A stretch of 58,152 nucleotides of DNA from Mycetocola reblochoni REB411 (GCF_900163835.1 NZ_FUKR01000050.1:1-58152), one strand, 5' to 3'. Numbered from the stretch's first letter, positions 28,901 to 37,280 are shown. Numbers and translations: made by a program. The notes: a model not told the origin generated them from the sequence alone.

Positions 28901-30481
28901 TACACGGACCCTGTCGCGGGTAAGCCGCTGATCCTGCAGGGCCCGGGTTCCCGGAACGGGAATCTGTTCGACGGCGGCAAGGCGCAGGCCTTCGCGAACG
29001 GTGGTTTCCCGACCGGGATCTACGCCGGCCGGCCGGGTGCGATCCACAAGTTCGCTGAACCGGAAACGGGCTGGGAGGCGTACGTCTCCGGCCGACCAGG
29101 TCAGGAGCCACGGAACCGGAAGATCCTCGAGGAAGCCGCCGCGCGTCTTGGCGGTGTCGCGATGTTCGCCAACGGCGGGCTGACCGGCGCCAGGCAGGGC
29201 GGCGTGACGGCGTTCGCCAAGGGCGGGCTCACCGACGACCAGAAGCGGCTCCTGTCCGGGGTGTCTGGCATCCGCTCGTCGTGGAACCAGGCGCAGCGGC
29301 GCGGGGAGAACCGTGCCGCCGGCCGCGAGGGCAACGGGCTGTCGCTCGTTGACGAGGTGTTCCGGCTCGCGGAGACGTCGGGCAAGCGCTCGGCGGCATC
29401 GCTGCGCCGCACCGGCTTGTCGTCCGAGAAGCAGTTCCTGAAGCTCGAGAAGCAGTCGGACAAGGCGGAGAAGGCCGTGACCCGAACGACGACGGCACTG
29501 TCGAAGGCGAAGGACAAGCTCGCGGATCTCCGCTCTGCGGCGGCGTCGATGGCGTCGTCCGTGGCGTCAGCGGTGCGCCGGTTCTACGACCTCGGCACGA
29601 TCGGCGCGGTGAAGACCGAGAAGGTGCAGGAGACTCGCCAGGTCGGCACCGGCCGGAACGCGTACTACGAGACGCGCGAGGTCGAGAAGACCACGAAGCC
29701 GACCGCATCGACGATCAAGTCCGGGATGCAGAAGAGCGCGGCGGCGATCAAGAAGTTCGCCGACACGTTGAAGAAACTGCAGAAGAAGGGCTACCAGCCG
29801 GGGTTCCTCGCCGAGGTTGCCGAGCTCGGTGTCGAGGAGGGGCAGCCCGTCGCGGATGCCCTGCTGAAGGCGTCGACCGCGGACCGCAACGCCATCAACT
29901 CGGCGTACAAGACGATCAACTCCCAGTCGAACGCGGCGGGGAAGACCGTTGCGGATGCGAACTACGCCTCGCTGATCAAGAAGGCCGAGGCGCAGCAGAA
30001 GACCGCGCAGAGGGCTGCCGACCAGGCGAAGAAGGACGCGAAGGCTGTCCAGGCCCGCATGGGCAAGGAAACGGATCGGCTCATCAAGGCGATGTCGAAG
30101 GCGCTGAACTCCGGCAAGGGACTGGCGTTCGCAGACGGCGGCATGATCACGGCGTTCGCGAACGGTGGCCCACGGGTGTCTCAGATCGCTACCGGCGGTC
30201 AGAACATCCTCTGGGCGGAACCGGAGACGGGCTGGGAGGCATACATCTCGGGGAAGCCGTCGATGCGAGCCCGGAACATCGACCTGATGGAGAAGGTCAA
30301 CCGTCGGATGGGTTCACCGTTGACGTCGTCGCCCGCGCCGAACATCACGAACAAAGGAGACACGATGCAGGTCAACTACCACGCCGCTCCGTCGTCGGCG
30401 CCGATCAGCGATGAGCAGCAGCTCACACGGCTGACACGGCGCGCGTACGCGGCACGGGCACGCATGCGGACGAGGAGGTAG
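25943..30481 (+). CDS. Tape measure protein
   Basis: 1512 aa. N-terminal LVATIRLDGQDAVARGLDHT, a central region with hydrophobic segments (AVAGVAGAVLAMNTGFLKGI, GPVLLGAAAFLALSR, NPVGLALTGISIAAGLVVGA) and long amphipathic helices, then two C-terminal repeats of the actinophage motif EPETGWEAY(V/I)SG (DNA near 29056 and 30220) framing a Lys/Ala-rich coiled coil (29440-30100). Length predicts a tail of roughly 200-230 nm by the usual 0.15 nm per residue. Follows the chaperone pair as expected. Confidence 0.93.
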   Translation: MAFNAGELVATIRLDGQDAVARGLDHTGQKFTATQRAADAAGRAVSGAFRGASLATGAAAATAVGLTSKIIATGTAYNALQQSSRAAMNTLMGGAKQANAQMDKLDAFAKNSPFSKATFIQAQQQLIGFGVEAKNVIPILGAVQDATAAVGGNNETISAIVDIMAKIQSSAKITAEDLNMLGGRGIDAATIIGSQMGKTGAEIRESITKGTLGADEALTALTTGMQTKFDGAAANVKNTYDGMRDRIKASTRDIGAAIAEPFVSKQGGGMAVAWGNQVADVFRAVEKQVPAVMAVVEKRGGTAFAGITKQLDAMKVSVKSFDPGRIESFLDGIGDNAPAVAGVAGAVLAMNTGFLKGIPVLRQFVPALAPIPTALAAIALASPEVRSALGDVLSSFEPLLPAAVELAGTLSGTLDAALPIVATGLEAVASVAKPVADVLAKIPGPVLLGAAAFLALSRNSGMLGAGLKTANTALQTFRDQMKVQAALGAMSGQAAAAGGAFAVAGTKVTGFGNALKGAFLSNPVGLALTGISIAAGLVVGAFTSAGEAAQKSKEQIRALQDTLTETGAVTESTAEQISTNLQEKFDAISGEQVEKVLKDLGADADVLADSLVKGGPAFDEYVANLKEIASQTKEVSAGAGGRVYLTEGMTEEAVAAQKLLDALSAVDSQLGESQDKMRADAEKHRAARAAMTDSARAAEDWATAVGIASDSTNTATERINAMRQALDLLNGGAMSAAEAQRAVDQSARSISEALSETDKNGKNLASTLIDSAGAIDTTTESGDQLYQSFANLRDNADNALVSMVNAADESGEAWTKADAESAVQGYVDSIRSAGEAAGLSKEQIQGLVDQWVGQPEEKAFILSFTGDEEVRKKLATLAQELGLLPSQVAFAVSSDGTVDAARLEVLRLGADVLNLPEGKSLKIDAPSAGARAELEALGFKVQELPDGRIEVTQTGAQTAGNQIAEVANRSYTATIRVTRVEEIQRAYTDPVAGKPLILQGPGSRNGNLFDGGKAQAFANGGFPTGIYAGRPGAIHKFAEPETGWEAYVSGRPGQEPRNRKILEEAAARLGGVAMFANGGLTGARQGGVTAFAKGGLTDDQKRLLSGVSGIRSSWNQAQRRGENRAAGREGNGLSLVDEVFRLAETSGKRSAASLRRTGLSSEKQFLKLEKQSDKAEKAVTRTTTALSKAKDKLADLRSAAASMASSVASAVRRFYDLGTIGAVKTEKVQETRQVGTGRNAYYETREVEKTTKPTASTIKSGMQKSAAAIKKFADTLKKLQKKGYQPGFLAEVAELGVEEGQPVADALLKASTADRNAINSAYKTINSQSNAAGKTVADANYASLIKKAEAQQKTAQRAADQAKKDAKAVQARMGKETDRLIKAMSKALNSGKGLAFADGGMITAFANGGPRVSQIATGGQNILWAEPETGWEAYISGKPSMRARNIDLMEKVNRRMGSPLTSSPAPNITNKGDTMQVNYHAAPSSAPISDEQQLTRLTRRAYAARARMRTRR

Positions 30482-30484
30482 GGC

Positions 30485-31363
30485 GTGGCCGGCATCGAGT
30501 TCGTCATCGTCTCCCCTGTCGGCGATGTGGTGCCTCTCGCGTCCGGCGTGAACGATCCCGGCGACTTCCGTCTCATGACGGGGGTCGTCGGGTTCGGGGC
30601 GCCGGGCGTCGACGTCAATGCGCGGGATTCCGCCGGCGGTGGGCTGATCGTGCGCAACTTCCGGGTGCAGGCGCGTTCGTTTAATCTGCCGGTCGGTATC
30701 GACGCGGTGGATCGTTTCGACATGGCTGACAAGCAGCGCCGCCTCGAGGCTGCGACGCATGCGCAACCGGGCTTGCCTTATCCGCGTCTGCGCGCCACGT
30801 ACGCGACCGGGCGGGTGCTCGAGCTTCCGTTCTACGTGACCTCCGGTTTCGAGGAGACGTACACGGAGACGGGCGAGCGGTGGACGGTGTTCGACCTCAC
30901 CGCGACGGCCCCGAAGCCGTACTGGCGGGACACGGAGACGCGTGACTTCGCGATCACGCCACCGCTCGAGGGCGTGCCGCTGCTCACCAACCTGGCGACG
31001 ATCCCGCTGACTGCGGGTGCACCGTCCGGTGAGCTCACCGTGACGAACCCGGGCGACGTCGCGGTGCCGCTCGAGTGGGAGGCCGTCGGCCCGTTCACTC
31101 GCGCCGAGATCACGGTGGGCGGCGACCGGTTCGTCATCGGAGCGCTCACGAGCGCTGAGGCTGTCATCATCCGGGCGTCGCAGGCGGGCGGGTTCACCGT
31201 TCAGGACGGGTCCGGCGGGGACGCGTACTCGAAGATCGGCCCGGCTCCACGATTCCCATCGATGCCGGCGGGTGTCCGCCAGGTGCGCGCCACGGTCACG
31301 GGCCAGGCGTCGGGCTCCCGCATTACAGGCCGGTTCCGTCCGGCGTATCGCAGCGTGTTCTAG
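30485..31363 (+). CDS. Distal tail protein (Dit)
   Basis: 292 aa, GTG start 4 nt after the tape measure stop. LIVRNFRVQARSFNLPVGID, RLRATYATGRVLELPFYVTS, GERWTVFDLTATAPKPYWRD are the conserved Dit N-domain and belt, followed by a galectin-like C-domain (SGELTVTNPGDVAVPLEWEA). It forms the hexameric hub joining tube to baseplate. Confidence 0.87.
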   Translation: MAGIEFVIVSPVGDVVPLASGVNDPGDFRLMTGVVGFGAPGVDVNARDSAGGGLIVRNFRVQARSFNLPVGIDAVDRFDMADKQRRLEAATHAQPGLPYPRLRATYATGRVLELPFYVTSGFEETYTETGERWTVFDLTATAPKPYWRDTETRDFAITPPLEGVPLLTNLATIPLTAGAPSGELTVTNPGDVAVPLEWEAVGPFTRAEITVGGDRFVIGALTSAEAVIIRASQAGGFTVQDGSGGDAYSKIGPAPRFPSMPAGVRQVRATVTGQASGSRITGRFRPAYRSVF

Positions 31364-31373
31364 GGAAGGACTC

Positions 31374-33476
31374 ATGCAGAGAACGAACTTCTACAAGGAC
31401 CCGATGATGTCGTTCGACTCGACGGTCCCCCAGCCGAAGCCCACCGTCCTGGTAGGCACCGTCGGCCAGGTGAAGGACGGAAACGGCCCGTTCGGGACGA
31501 TGAGCTTCGCCTCGCTGGCGACGATGGGTCAGTTCAACATGACCGGGCTCGCGCTGTTCGGCGGGCCGTTGTCGGCATGGCTGCCGGCCGGTGTGGGGGC
31601 GGTGACGCTCTCGCTGTACGTACGCGCGTCGATCGAGTGCGAGATCCGCATCACCACCACTGCCAGCGGGAACACGATGATGACGCCGTTCATCGTGCCG
31701 CAAGGCGAGTGGACCCGACTGGTGGTCACGATCAGCATCGGCACCTCGTCGGCCATGGCCGCGTACTTGGAAGCTGACCCCACGAGCGAGGCCGGGCCTC
31801 GGCGAGTCGAGATCGCCGCCGTGCAGCTTGAGGAGGGGTCGGAGGCTACCCCGTTCTTCGCGGGTGACTTCTCGTCCTCGCCGATGTGGCAGAGCTCATG
31901 GCTTGGCGAGCCGGGCCGGTCAGCGAGTGTCGCGCGTATCCGTGACGAGGTGCCCACCGCGCCGACGTACGAGGTCCCGGCCGTGGAGATCCGCGACCGC
32001 AACCGCAACCGGGTCGGCCTCCTCGCCGGCGCTGACTCGGTAACGATCAGCCCGCGGAAGAACACCACCGGCGTGTGGACAGCGGTGCTGCCGGCGCGCG
32101 TCCTCGACGACGACGGCAACGAGGTCTTGAACCGGTCCGCCCAGCTGCTCGCGGAGGACGGCGCCGGCATCCGCACCGTCCTCCCCGGAGGGCGGGCGGT
32201 GTCCGGCCCTGTCGAAACCCGAGCACTGGACGAGTCCACCGACGACCCCGGCGGCACGTGGACCTTCACCGGGTGCACGGACATGCACATCCTTGAGGAC
32301 GACGTCGCTTACCCGGACCCGTCGAACGCCGCCCCGGGCATGCAGTCGAAGACGAAGGACTACCGCAAGGGTGCAGCGGAGACGCTGATGCGCGCGTTCG
32401 TGTCGGACAACATTGGCCCGACCGCGCCCACCGCACGCCGCCTCACCGGGCTGACGTTGACCCTGGACCAGGGGCGCGGCGGCACGGTCGAAGGCACCGG
32501 GGAATGGCAGAGCCTCCTCGAGCTCCTACAGGGCGTCGGGCGGGTCTCCGGTCTCGTGTTCGACGTGTTCCAGAACGATGACGGACAGCTCGTGTTCGCC
32601 GTTGATACACCCGTTGACGCGGCAGCGCACGTGCGCATGTCGGTGTACAACGGCGACCTGGACTCCACGTCCGCCACCTCGGCCGCGCCTGCCGCGACGG
32701 AAGTCCTGGTCTTGGGGCCAGAGGACGAGACGACGGTGCGCCGCACGGTCATCCGCCGCACCACGGCGACGTCGGAGGCCGCTGCGACGCGTTGGGGGCG
32801 GCGCCGCGTGAGAGTCATCGACGCGCGCGGGTCAGAGACCGCAACGGAGATGGCGCAGGCGGGCGACGAAGAGCTCGCCGACGGCGGCGACACGGTCACA
32901 TCGGTGAAGGTCGTGCCGGCCGATGGTGCTGCTGCACGCGCCGGCATCGACTGGTGGCTCGGTTCGCTTGTCGCGGTCGACGTCGCCGGCGTGGAGATGG
33001 TCGCCGAGATCACTGAGGTGAACTTCATGATCGCGGCGGAGGGCGTTCTCGTCACGGCGACGGTCGGCGACAGTGTCGGCTACGACGAGGCCGAGGTCGT
33101 CGCGGCGCGGCTCGCGGACCTTGAGTCCCGGACGTCAGCTGTGGAACGCACCGCGTCTGCCACGGCCAACGCCGGGACCCGACTCAACAACCTCGAAGTG
33201 CGCGTATCGACGCTGGAAGCTGCGGAGTCCTCACGGCTCGCGATGGCAGCGGGCACCGTGCTTGTCGCCCCCGGCACGCCGACAACCGTCACAGTGGCGT
33301 ACCCCGCGGGGCGATTCTCGACCACGCCGTCGACTGTCGCGGGCCCCGCGACGGGAGTGCCGCAGTACGTACTGGTGTCCGTGTCGAACGAGTCCGCAAC
33401 GTCCTTCCAGATCGTGCTGAGGCGCTCGGGTTCCACCAACACGGGCGTCCGCTGGATCGCAATGGAGAGAGGCTGA
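31374..33476 (+). CDS. Baseplate/tail-tip protein, ReqiPepy6 gp37-like
   Basis: 700 aa from ATG 31374. N-terminal carbohydrate-binding-like jelly roll (about 1-180, NFYKDPMMSF, TLSLYVRASIECEIRITTTA, VEIAAVQLEEGS), then the Gp37-like hub domain (about 205-560, YEVPAVEIRDRNRNRVGLLA, GTWTFTGCTDMHILEDDVAY, FVSDNIGPTA, GEWQSLLELLQGVGRVSGLV), a short coiled coil (LADLESRTSAVERTASATAN, LNNLEVRVSTLEAAESSR) and a C-terminal beta domain. Likely the tail-associated protein that contacts the cell wall. Confidence 0.8.
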   Translation: MQRTNFYKDPMMSFDSTVPQPKPTVLVGTVGQVKDGNGPFGTMSFASLATMGQFNMTGLALFGGPLSAWLPAGVGAVTLSLYVRASIECEIRITTTASGNTMMTPFIVPQGEWTRLVVTISIGTSSAMAAYLEADPTSEAGPRRVEIAAVQLEEGSEATPFFAGDFSSSPMWQSSWLGEPGRSASVARIRDEVPTAPTYEVPAVEIRDRNRNRVGLLAGADSVTISPRKNTTGVWTAVLPARVLDDDGNEVLNRSAQLLAEDGAGIRTVLPGGRAVSGPVETRALDESTDDPGGTWTFTGCTDMHILEDDVAYPDPSNAAPGMQSKTKDYRKGAAETLMRAFVSDNIGPTAPTARRLTGLTLTLDQGRGGTVEGTGEWQSLLELLQGVGRVSGLVFDVFQNDDGQLVFAVDTPVDAAAHVRMSVYNGDLDSTSATSAAPAATEVLVLGPEDETTVRRTVIRRTTATSEAAATRWGRRRVRVIDARGSETATEMAQAGDEELADGGDTVTSVKVVPADGAAARAGIDWWLGSLVAVDVAGVEMVAEITEVNFMIAAEGVLVTATVGDSVGYDEAEVVAARLADLESRTSAVERTASATANAGTRLNNLEVRVSTLEAAESSRLAMAAGTVLVAPGTPTTVTVAYPAGRFSTTPSTVAGPATGVPQYVLVSVSNESATSFQIVLRRSGSTNTGVRWIAMERG

Positions 33477-33477
33477 C

Positions 33478-33708
33478 ATGTTCATCGAGATCGACCGCGA
33501 CGGGGAGACGCTTCGCGTCCCTGCCGTCATCGTCAGGTGCACCTCCGCGACCTGCAGCAACGCCGGCCTGGACCTCATCATCCCGGCTGACTACGGCGAC
33601 TCCATCATCTGCGGCGTCTGCCGCACCGCCATCACCGAGATCACGGCACCGCCAGAACCAGCGGCGCCGCTCGCCATCGAGCCCCCCAGACAGGAGCCCA
33701 CCGCATGA
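33478..33708 (+). CDS. Small tail-region protein with possible zinc site
   Basis: 76 aa. VRCTSATCSNAG and IICGVCRTA give four Cys spaced as a zinc ribbon, followed by a Pro-rich tail that overlaps the next gene by 4 nt. Function unknown; small proteins at this place occur in many actinophage tail operons. Confidence 0.62.
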   Translation: MFIEIDRDGETLRVPAVIVRCTSATCSNAGLDLIIPADYGDSIICGVCRTAITEITAPPEPAAPLAIEPPRQEPTA

Positions 33709-34601
33709 CCATCACCGCATACCCCAAGGCCGGCCAGCTCGTCACCGAGGAACAGTGGTCGCGCTACTTCGAGACGATCACCGACAACGGACCCGCGAAC
33801 GGGTTCACCGTCACAGCGAACGCCTCAGGCATGACCGTGCAAGTCGCCGCCGGGCTCGCCTACGTCCGAGGGCACGCCTGCATCTCAGACGCCACCGAGA
33901 CGCTCGCGATCGCCGCAGCACCATCGACCGGGAACAAGCGCATCGACACCGTCGTGCTTCGACTGAACCGCGCCCTGTCCCCCATCGTGCAACTCGCCGT
34001 GAAGACCGGCGTCGCCACCACCGGGACACCGGTCGCCCCGGCACTCGTCCAGGAGCTCAACGGCATCTGGGAGGTTCGCCTGCGAGACGTGAACGTCGCA
34101 TCCGGACAGACCAACGTGGGCAGCACGCACCTCGGCCCGGCGAACCCGATCATGGGCGGTATCAACGAGCTCGCGTTCGCGAACCGGCTCTCGAATGCCG
34201 GCGCCGCGACCACGGCAGGGTTCAAGAAGATGATGGACGCCTACCGGGCGTCGCTGCGGACCACGTTCTCCCTGCCGTCGTCCGCCGCCGTGTCCGGATG
34301 GTCTGTCGAGGGAACCCTCTACGCCGACATGGGCATCGTCCAGGCGGCGTTCTGGATCACCCGCACCGGTGCCGCGATCAGCGTTCCGTCCCACGGCAAC
34401 ATCGTGAACGAGGACATGTTCAACATCCCCGACGGGTGGCGTCCGTGGCGTGCCGCCGCAATGAGCACGATCGGCACCGGCCCTGTCACTACCGGTGCGA
34501 TCTACCCGGGCGGGCGCGGACTACTCACGGCGGTCGCGGGCGGGTCCACGATCCCCCGCGGCTGGGAGGTCTCGCTCGGCAGCACCTACATCCGCGCCTG
34601 A
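33705..34601 (+). CDS. Minor tail / receptor-binding protein candidate
   Basis: 298 aa. N-terminal VTEEQWSRYFETITDNGPAN and GFTVTANASGMTVQVAAGLA, VVLRLNRALSPIVQLAVKTG are the upper baseplate-attachment part seen in phage receptor-binding proteins; the C-terminal 110 residues (VSGWSVEGTLYADMGIVQAA, IPDGWRPWRAAAMSTIG, GRGLLTAVAGG) are a beta-rich tip probably used for host recognition. Followed by a terminator and the lysis genes. Confidence 0.75.
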   Translation: MTITAYPKAGQLVTEEQWSRYFETITDNGPANGFTVTANASGMTVQVAAGLAYVRGHACISDATETLAIAAAPSTGNKRIDTVVLRLNRALSPIVQLAVKTGVATTGTPVAPALVQELNGIWEVRLRDVNVASGQTNVGSTHLGPANPIMGGINELAFANRLSNAGAATTAGFKKMMDAYRASLRTTFSLPSSAAVSGWSVEGTLYADMGIVQAAFWITRTGAAISVPSHGNIVNEDMFNIPDGWRPWRAAAMSTIGTGPVTTGAIYPGGRGLLTAVAGGSTIPRGWEVSLGSTYIRA

Positions 34602-34616
34602 CCCCGTCACCTGACC

Positions 34617-34641
34617 GGCCCCGCCACTGTGCGGGGCCTTT
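34617..34641 (+). terminator. Terminator between tail and lysis genes
   Basis: GGCCCCGC (34617-34624), loop CACTGT, GCGGGGCC (34631-34638), then TTTC. Weak T-run, so partial termination is possible. Confidence 0.65.
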
Positions 34642-34664
34642 CTCATGCCCCCGAAAGGAGCATC

Positions 34665-35390
34665 ATGTCTACCCCCGCTTTCCCCTTCTCCCTGTCCCGG
34701 GTCACGTCCGAGTTCGGGCGCCGATGGCTCAGCCTCAACGGCGGCTTCTGGAACAACCACGAAGGCATGGACTTCGGCGTCGGCCTCGGCACACCCGTGC
34801 CTCTCGCCGCAGACGGCAAGCTGTCCGCATCCGGCCGATCGCACCCACTCTGGGGCAACTGGCTCGAGTACGACCACGGCCCGTTCAAGACCCGGTATCA
34901 CGGCGTCACGCCGGCGTCGGTGCCGTCCGCCCCTCGCTCGGCCCCGAAGGGCGCGATCATCGCGCACACCAGCCAGCCTGGCGCGTCCACCGGCCCGCAC
35001 CTTCACTTCGAGCTCGTTGTCGGCGGGCGCAAGGTCAACCCGCGGAACCTCACGAAGTACCGCGGCACGTACAAGCACGTCACCGGGTCGGCTGCCGGCG
35101 CCGCCGCGTCCCGCGTCGTCGTCGACGGGCTGTGGGGCAAGCAGACCATCACGGCTGTTCAGAAGGTCCTCGCACGCACCCTCGCGGTGAAGGTCGACGG
35201 TGCCTGGGGCTCGCAGTCCATCAAGGCGCTGCAGAAGTCCCTCGGCGTCGCCCAGGATGGCCGGTTCGGCCCGCAGACGATCCGCGCCTGGCAGAAGCGC
35301 CTCCGCGTGACCGTCGACGGGAAGTGGGGCAAGCAGTCCGTCACGGCGCTGCAGAAGCGCATCAACGCAGCGAACCGGATCTACGCATGA
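34665..35390 (+). CDS. Endolysin: M23 peptidase plus three peptidoglycan-binding repeats
   Basis: 241 aa from ATG 34665 (AAAGGAG upstream). M23/LytM domain: NHEGMDFGVGLGTPV with His32 and Asp36 and TGPHLHFEL with His112/His114 are the zinc ligands and catalytic His; residues about 145-240 contain three repeats of (V)DGxWGxQ(T/S)I.ALQK, peptidoglycan-binding type 1. It would cut cross-bridges of the host wall at lysis. There is no signal peptide, so export needs the holin-like proteins encoded next. Confidence 0.92.
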   Translation: MSTPAFPFSLSRVTSEFGRRWLSLNGGFWNNHEGMDFGVGLGTPVPLAADGKLSASGRSHPLWGNWLEYDHGPFKTRYHGVTPASVPSAPRSAPKGAIIAHTSQPGASTGPHLHFELVVGGRKVNPRNLTKYRGTYKHVTGSAAGAAASRVVVDGLWGKQTITAVQKVLARTLAVKVDGAWGSQSIKALQKSLGVAQDGRFGPQTIRAWQKRLRVTVDGKWGKQSVTALQKRINAANRIYA

Positions 35391-35803
35391 ACAGCCGGCC
35401 GCGCCTGAACGGGCTCCGCGGAGCCGGCCTCCTCGCCGGCGCCGTGTACTGCCTCACCCGCGGGCTCGGCTACCTGCCCATCGCCGGCGACGTCCCGGAG
35501 AAACTACCAGGCGGGCTGCAGCTCCTCGCCACTGCGCTCTCGATCGAGGTGTGGGGCGGCATCTGGCTATGCATCGGCATCGTCTGCGCGCTGCGCGCCT
35601 TCTCCCCGAACGACGCCCTCGCCTGGGGGCTACTCGTCGGCATCATGGCCGCATGGGGTGCCGCCTACGCACTCGGCTGGGGCCTCTCGCTCCTCGTCAG
35701 CCCCGGCTCCCGCGAGTGGCTGTCCGCCCTGACCTACCTCGGGCCCGCCGCGATCATCGCCGCGCTCTCCGCACGAACAGCACGGAGGGACGATGCCCAG
35801 TGA
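35387..35803 (+). CDS. Four-span membrane protein, lysis cassette
   Basis: 138 aa, overlapping the endolysin by 4 nt. Four hydrophobic segments (about 12-30, LLATALSIEVWGGIWLCIGI, GLLVGIMAAWGAAYALGWGL, ALTYLGPAAIIAALSA) predict an integral membrane protein. Holin or membrane partner of lysis is inferred from its place in the cassette. Confidence 0.68.
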   Translation: MNSRPRLNGLRGAGLLAGAVYCLTRGLGYLPIAGDVPEKLPGGLQLLATALSIEVWGGIWLCIGIVCALRAFSPNDALAWGLLVGIMAAWGAAYALGWGLSLLVSPGSREWLSALTYLGPAAIIAALSARTARRDDAQ

Positions 35804-36068
35804 AGCCTACGGATGGTTCGCAACCGCAGCCGTCGCAGTGATCGGAGCGTTGGCGACCATCGGCGCCGCGCTCGCAAACAACAGCGGCCGCCGCGAGAAC
35901 AACCTCATCGAGCAACTGCAGGAACAGTCCAACACGCAGGCGCAGCAGATCGGCGGCCTGCTCAAGCGTGAGCGCGCCCGAGACGACTACATCGAGCAGC
36001 TGCGCCTGCACATCTCGAACGGCAACCCGCCACCCCCACCGCCCTGGCCCGACGACCTCCGTCGGTGA
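35793..36068 (+). CDS. One-span membrane protein with coiled coil (holin/spanin-like)
   Basis: 91 aa. A single span (WFATAAVAVIGALATIGAAL) is followed by a coiled coil (NNLIEQLQEQSNTQAQQIGG, LLKRERARDDYIEQLRL) and a Pro-rich end. This form is common in actinophage lysis cassettes. Overlaps the previous gene by 11 nt. Confidence 0.68.
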   Translation: MPSEAYGWFATAAVAVIGALATIGAALANNSGRRENNLIEQLQEQSNTQAQQIGGLLKRERARDDYIEQLRLHISNGNPPPPPPWPDDLRR

Positions 36069-36091
36069 CCCACAACCACGAAGGACACATC

Positions 36092-36394
36092 ATGGCAAAG
36101 CACACCACCACCTCCGACACGATCTGGTTCCCCGCGCAGCGTGCCTGGCGCACAGCGCTGGCCGTCGGCGTCCCGGCACTGCTGGGCCTGGTCGTCATCC
36201 TCCCCGAGGTCATCACGGCCGTGCTCGAGGGCTACGGCGATCAGGTGCCTGAGGGCCTGCGGCTGTGGCTGCTCGGCGCGGCCGCGTTCATCACGACCAC
36301 GGCGTCCGTCGTGTCGCGGGTCATGGCGATCCCCGGCGTCGACGCTTGGCTGCGACGTTGGACCCCGTTCGGCTCTGCGCCGCGCGGCGAGTAG
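36092..36394 (+). CDS. Two-span holin candidate
   Basis: 100 aa from ATG 36092 (GAAGGAC upstream); a GTG at 36065 overlapping the previous stop would add nine residues. Two spans (ALAVGVPALLGLVVILPEVI and LRLWLLGAAAFITTTASVVS) and a basic C-terminus (WLRRWTPFG) fit class II holins of actinophages. It is the last lysis gene and is followed by a hairpin. Confidence 0.75.
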   Translation: MAKHTTTSDTIWFPAQRAWRTALAVGVPALLGLVVILPEVITAVLEGYGDQVPEGLRLWLLGAAAFITTTASVVSRVMAIPGVDAWLRRWTPFGSAPRGE

Positions 36395-36403
36395 CGGCGT
36401 CTT

Positions 36404-36435
36404 CGCGGGGCGCCCGCTTCGGCGAGCACCCCGCG
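36404..36435 (+). terminator. Terminator at the end of the late operon
   Basis: CGCGGGG (36404-36410) pairs with CCCCGCG (36429-36435); an inner CGC-TTCG-GCG tetraloop hairpin adds stability. It closes the late operon. The remaining 36436-36540 is the control region of the right-end moron operon. Confidence 0.65.
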
Positions 36436-36528
36436 GTGCCGTCAACGTGCGTCTGTTGGCATTTTGTGTAAGGGTTCCGCTCAGCGAGTACACATTCCGC
36501 CAAACAGGTGCAAGTTGGTCAAATGTGC

Positions 36529-36540
36529 CATAATCGGCCC
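36529..36540 (+). promoter_or_regulatory. Leaderless-type promoter of the GNAT pair
   Basis: CATAAT (36529-36534), CGGCCC, ATG 36541: the same -10, 6-nt spacing and CGG-N-N-C spacer as the repressor and the counter-oriented moron. No ribosome site precedes the ATG. Confidence 0.55.
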
Positions 36541-36732
36541 ATGGCTACCACCAGTGAGTTCAACGCTCTCGTTAGGGCAAGCACTCTTGAGGACGTCGGC
36601 AACGACGGCCTCACCGACAGCGAGCGTAACGCCTACGCCGCAAAGTACCGGGCCGTAGCCGGACGAAGGAGCATCACCCCTGAAGAACGGCGGTTGATGA
36701 AAGCCTTCCGCGCTAACCGTGGGGCCCGTTAA
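36541..36732 (+). CDS. Small protein, first gene of a two-gene module with a GNAT
   Basis: 63 aa. Helical and charged (TTSEFNALVRASTLEDVGND, GLTDSERNAYAAKYRAVAGR, SITPEERRLMKAFRANRG). It overlaps the GNAT gene by 14 nt, so the two are coupled. Size, order and overlap resemble an antitoxin before a GNAT toxin, but no known antitoxin fold (for example ribbon-helix-helix) is evident. Confidence 0.62.
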   Translation: MATTSEFNALVRASTLEDVGNDGLTDSERNAYAAKYRAVAGRRSITPEERRLMKAFRANRGAR

Positions 36733-37237
36733 GCAAGAAGCAGCTTGGAGCTTGGCTAAGCCGCATCACTCACACGAGCTACAGCAGTTCGTCTGTACTA
36801 CTCCTCCGAAGAAGCTGCACGACAAGTACCGCGGCAATTACCATCCGAAGCCGTGGGCGCTAGAAGTTCAGTCAGCCATTCGGAACATCCGCCCGCATGG
36901 ACGCGACACGAATGACTTGATTCGGCTAGGGCATGTCGATGGAAGGCTTGCCCACGTTTCGGAACTGTTCTTCTCGCGTGAGGAACGAACTTTGGCGATC
37001 CTCTTGATAGCGACCCATCGTGAGTTTCAGGGAACGGGCCTCGGGGCCCAGTCTCTCGAGAAGACTGTAGAGCTCTTCAACAAGCTTCGTGACGACAACC
37101 ACGCAGACGAGCTCGTAGCGCGAATCCACCAGAGCAACGACCCGAGTAAGGGGCTTTTCGAGAAGGCGGGATTTGCACCGGGCGGGTCGGTCAGCAAAGA
37201 CTCCGATTACGTTTTCTGGATGCTTGCAGATGGCTAG
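36719..37237 (+). CDS. GNAT-fold acetyltransferase in a prophage moron operon
   Basis: 172 aa, GTG start inside the previous gene. The acetyl-CoA-binding motif A is LLIATHREFQGTGLGAQSLE (Q-x-x-G-x-G/A around residues 104-109), followed by VARIHQSNDPSKGLFEKAGF, the usual N-x-x-x-x-x-x-Y/F-x-k-x-G-F end. The N-terminal HELQQFVCTTPPKKLHDKY faintly recalls the F-D-C-G segment of tRNA-acetylating toxins. Could be a toxin of a toxin-antitoxin pair, a defence factor or a metabolic acetyltransferase. Followed by a strong terminator. Confidence 0.78.
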   Translation: MGPVKQEAAWSLAKPHHSHELQQFVCTTPPKKLHDKYRGNYHPKPWALEVQSAIRNIRPHGRDTNDLIRLGHVDGRLAHVSELFFSREERTLAILLIATHREFQGTGLGAQSLEKTVELFNKLRDDNHADELVARIHQSNDPSKGLFEKAGFAPGGSVSKDSDYVFWMLADG

Positions 37238-37240
37238 ACC

Positions 37241-37280
37241 TCGCGGGGCACTCACTTCGGTGGGTGCCCCGCGTTTTGTC
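37241..37280. terminator. Bidirectional terminator between the GNAT gene and the convergent small gene
   Basis: CGCGGGGCAC pairs with GTGCCCCGCG around CACTTCGGTG, followed by TTTTG. The stem overlaps the last codons of the minus-strand gene at 37252. It resembles the hairpin at 36404-36435. Confidence 0.75.
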
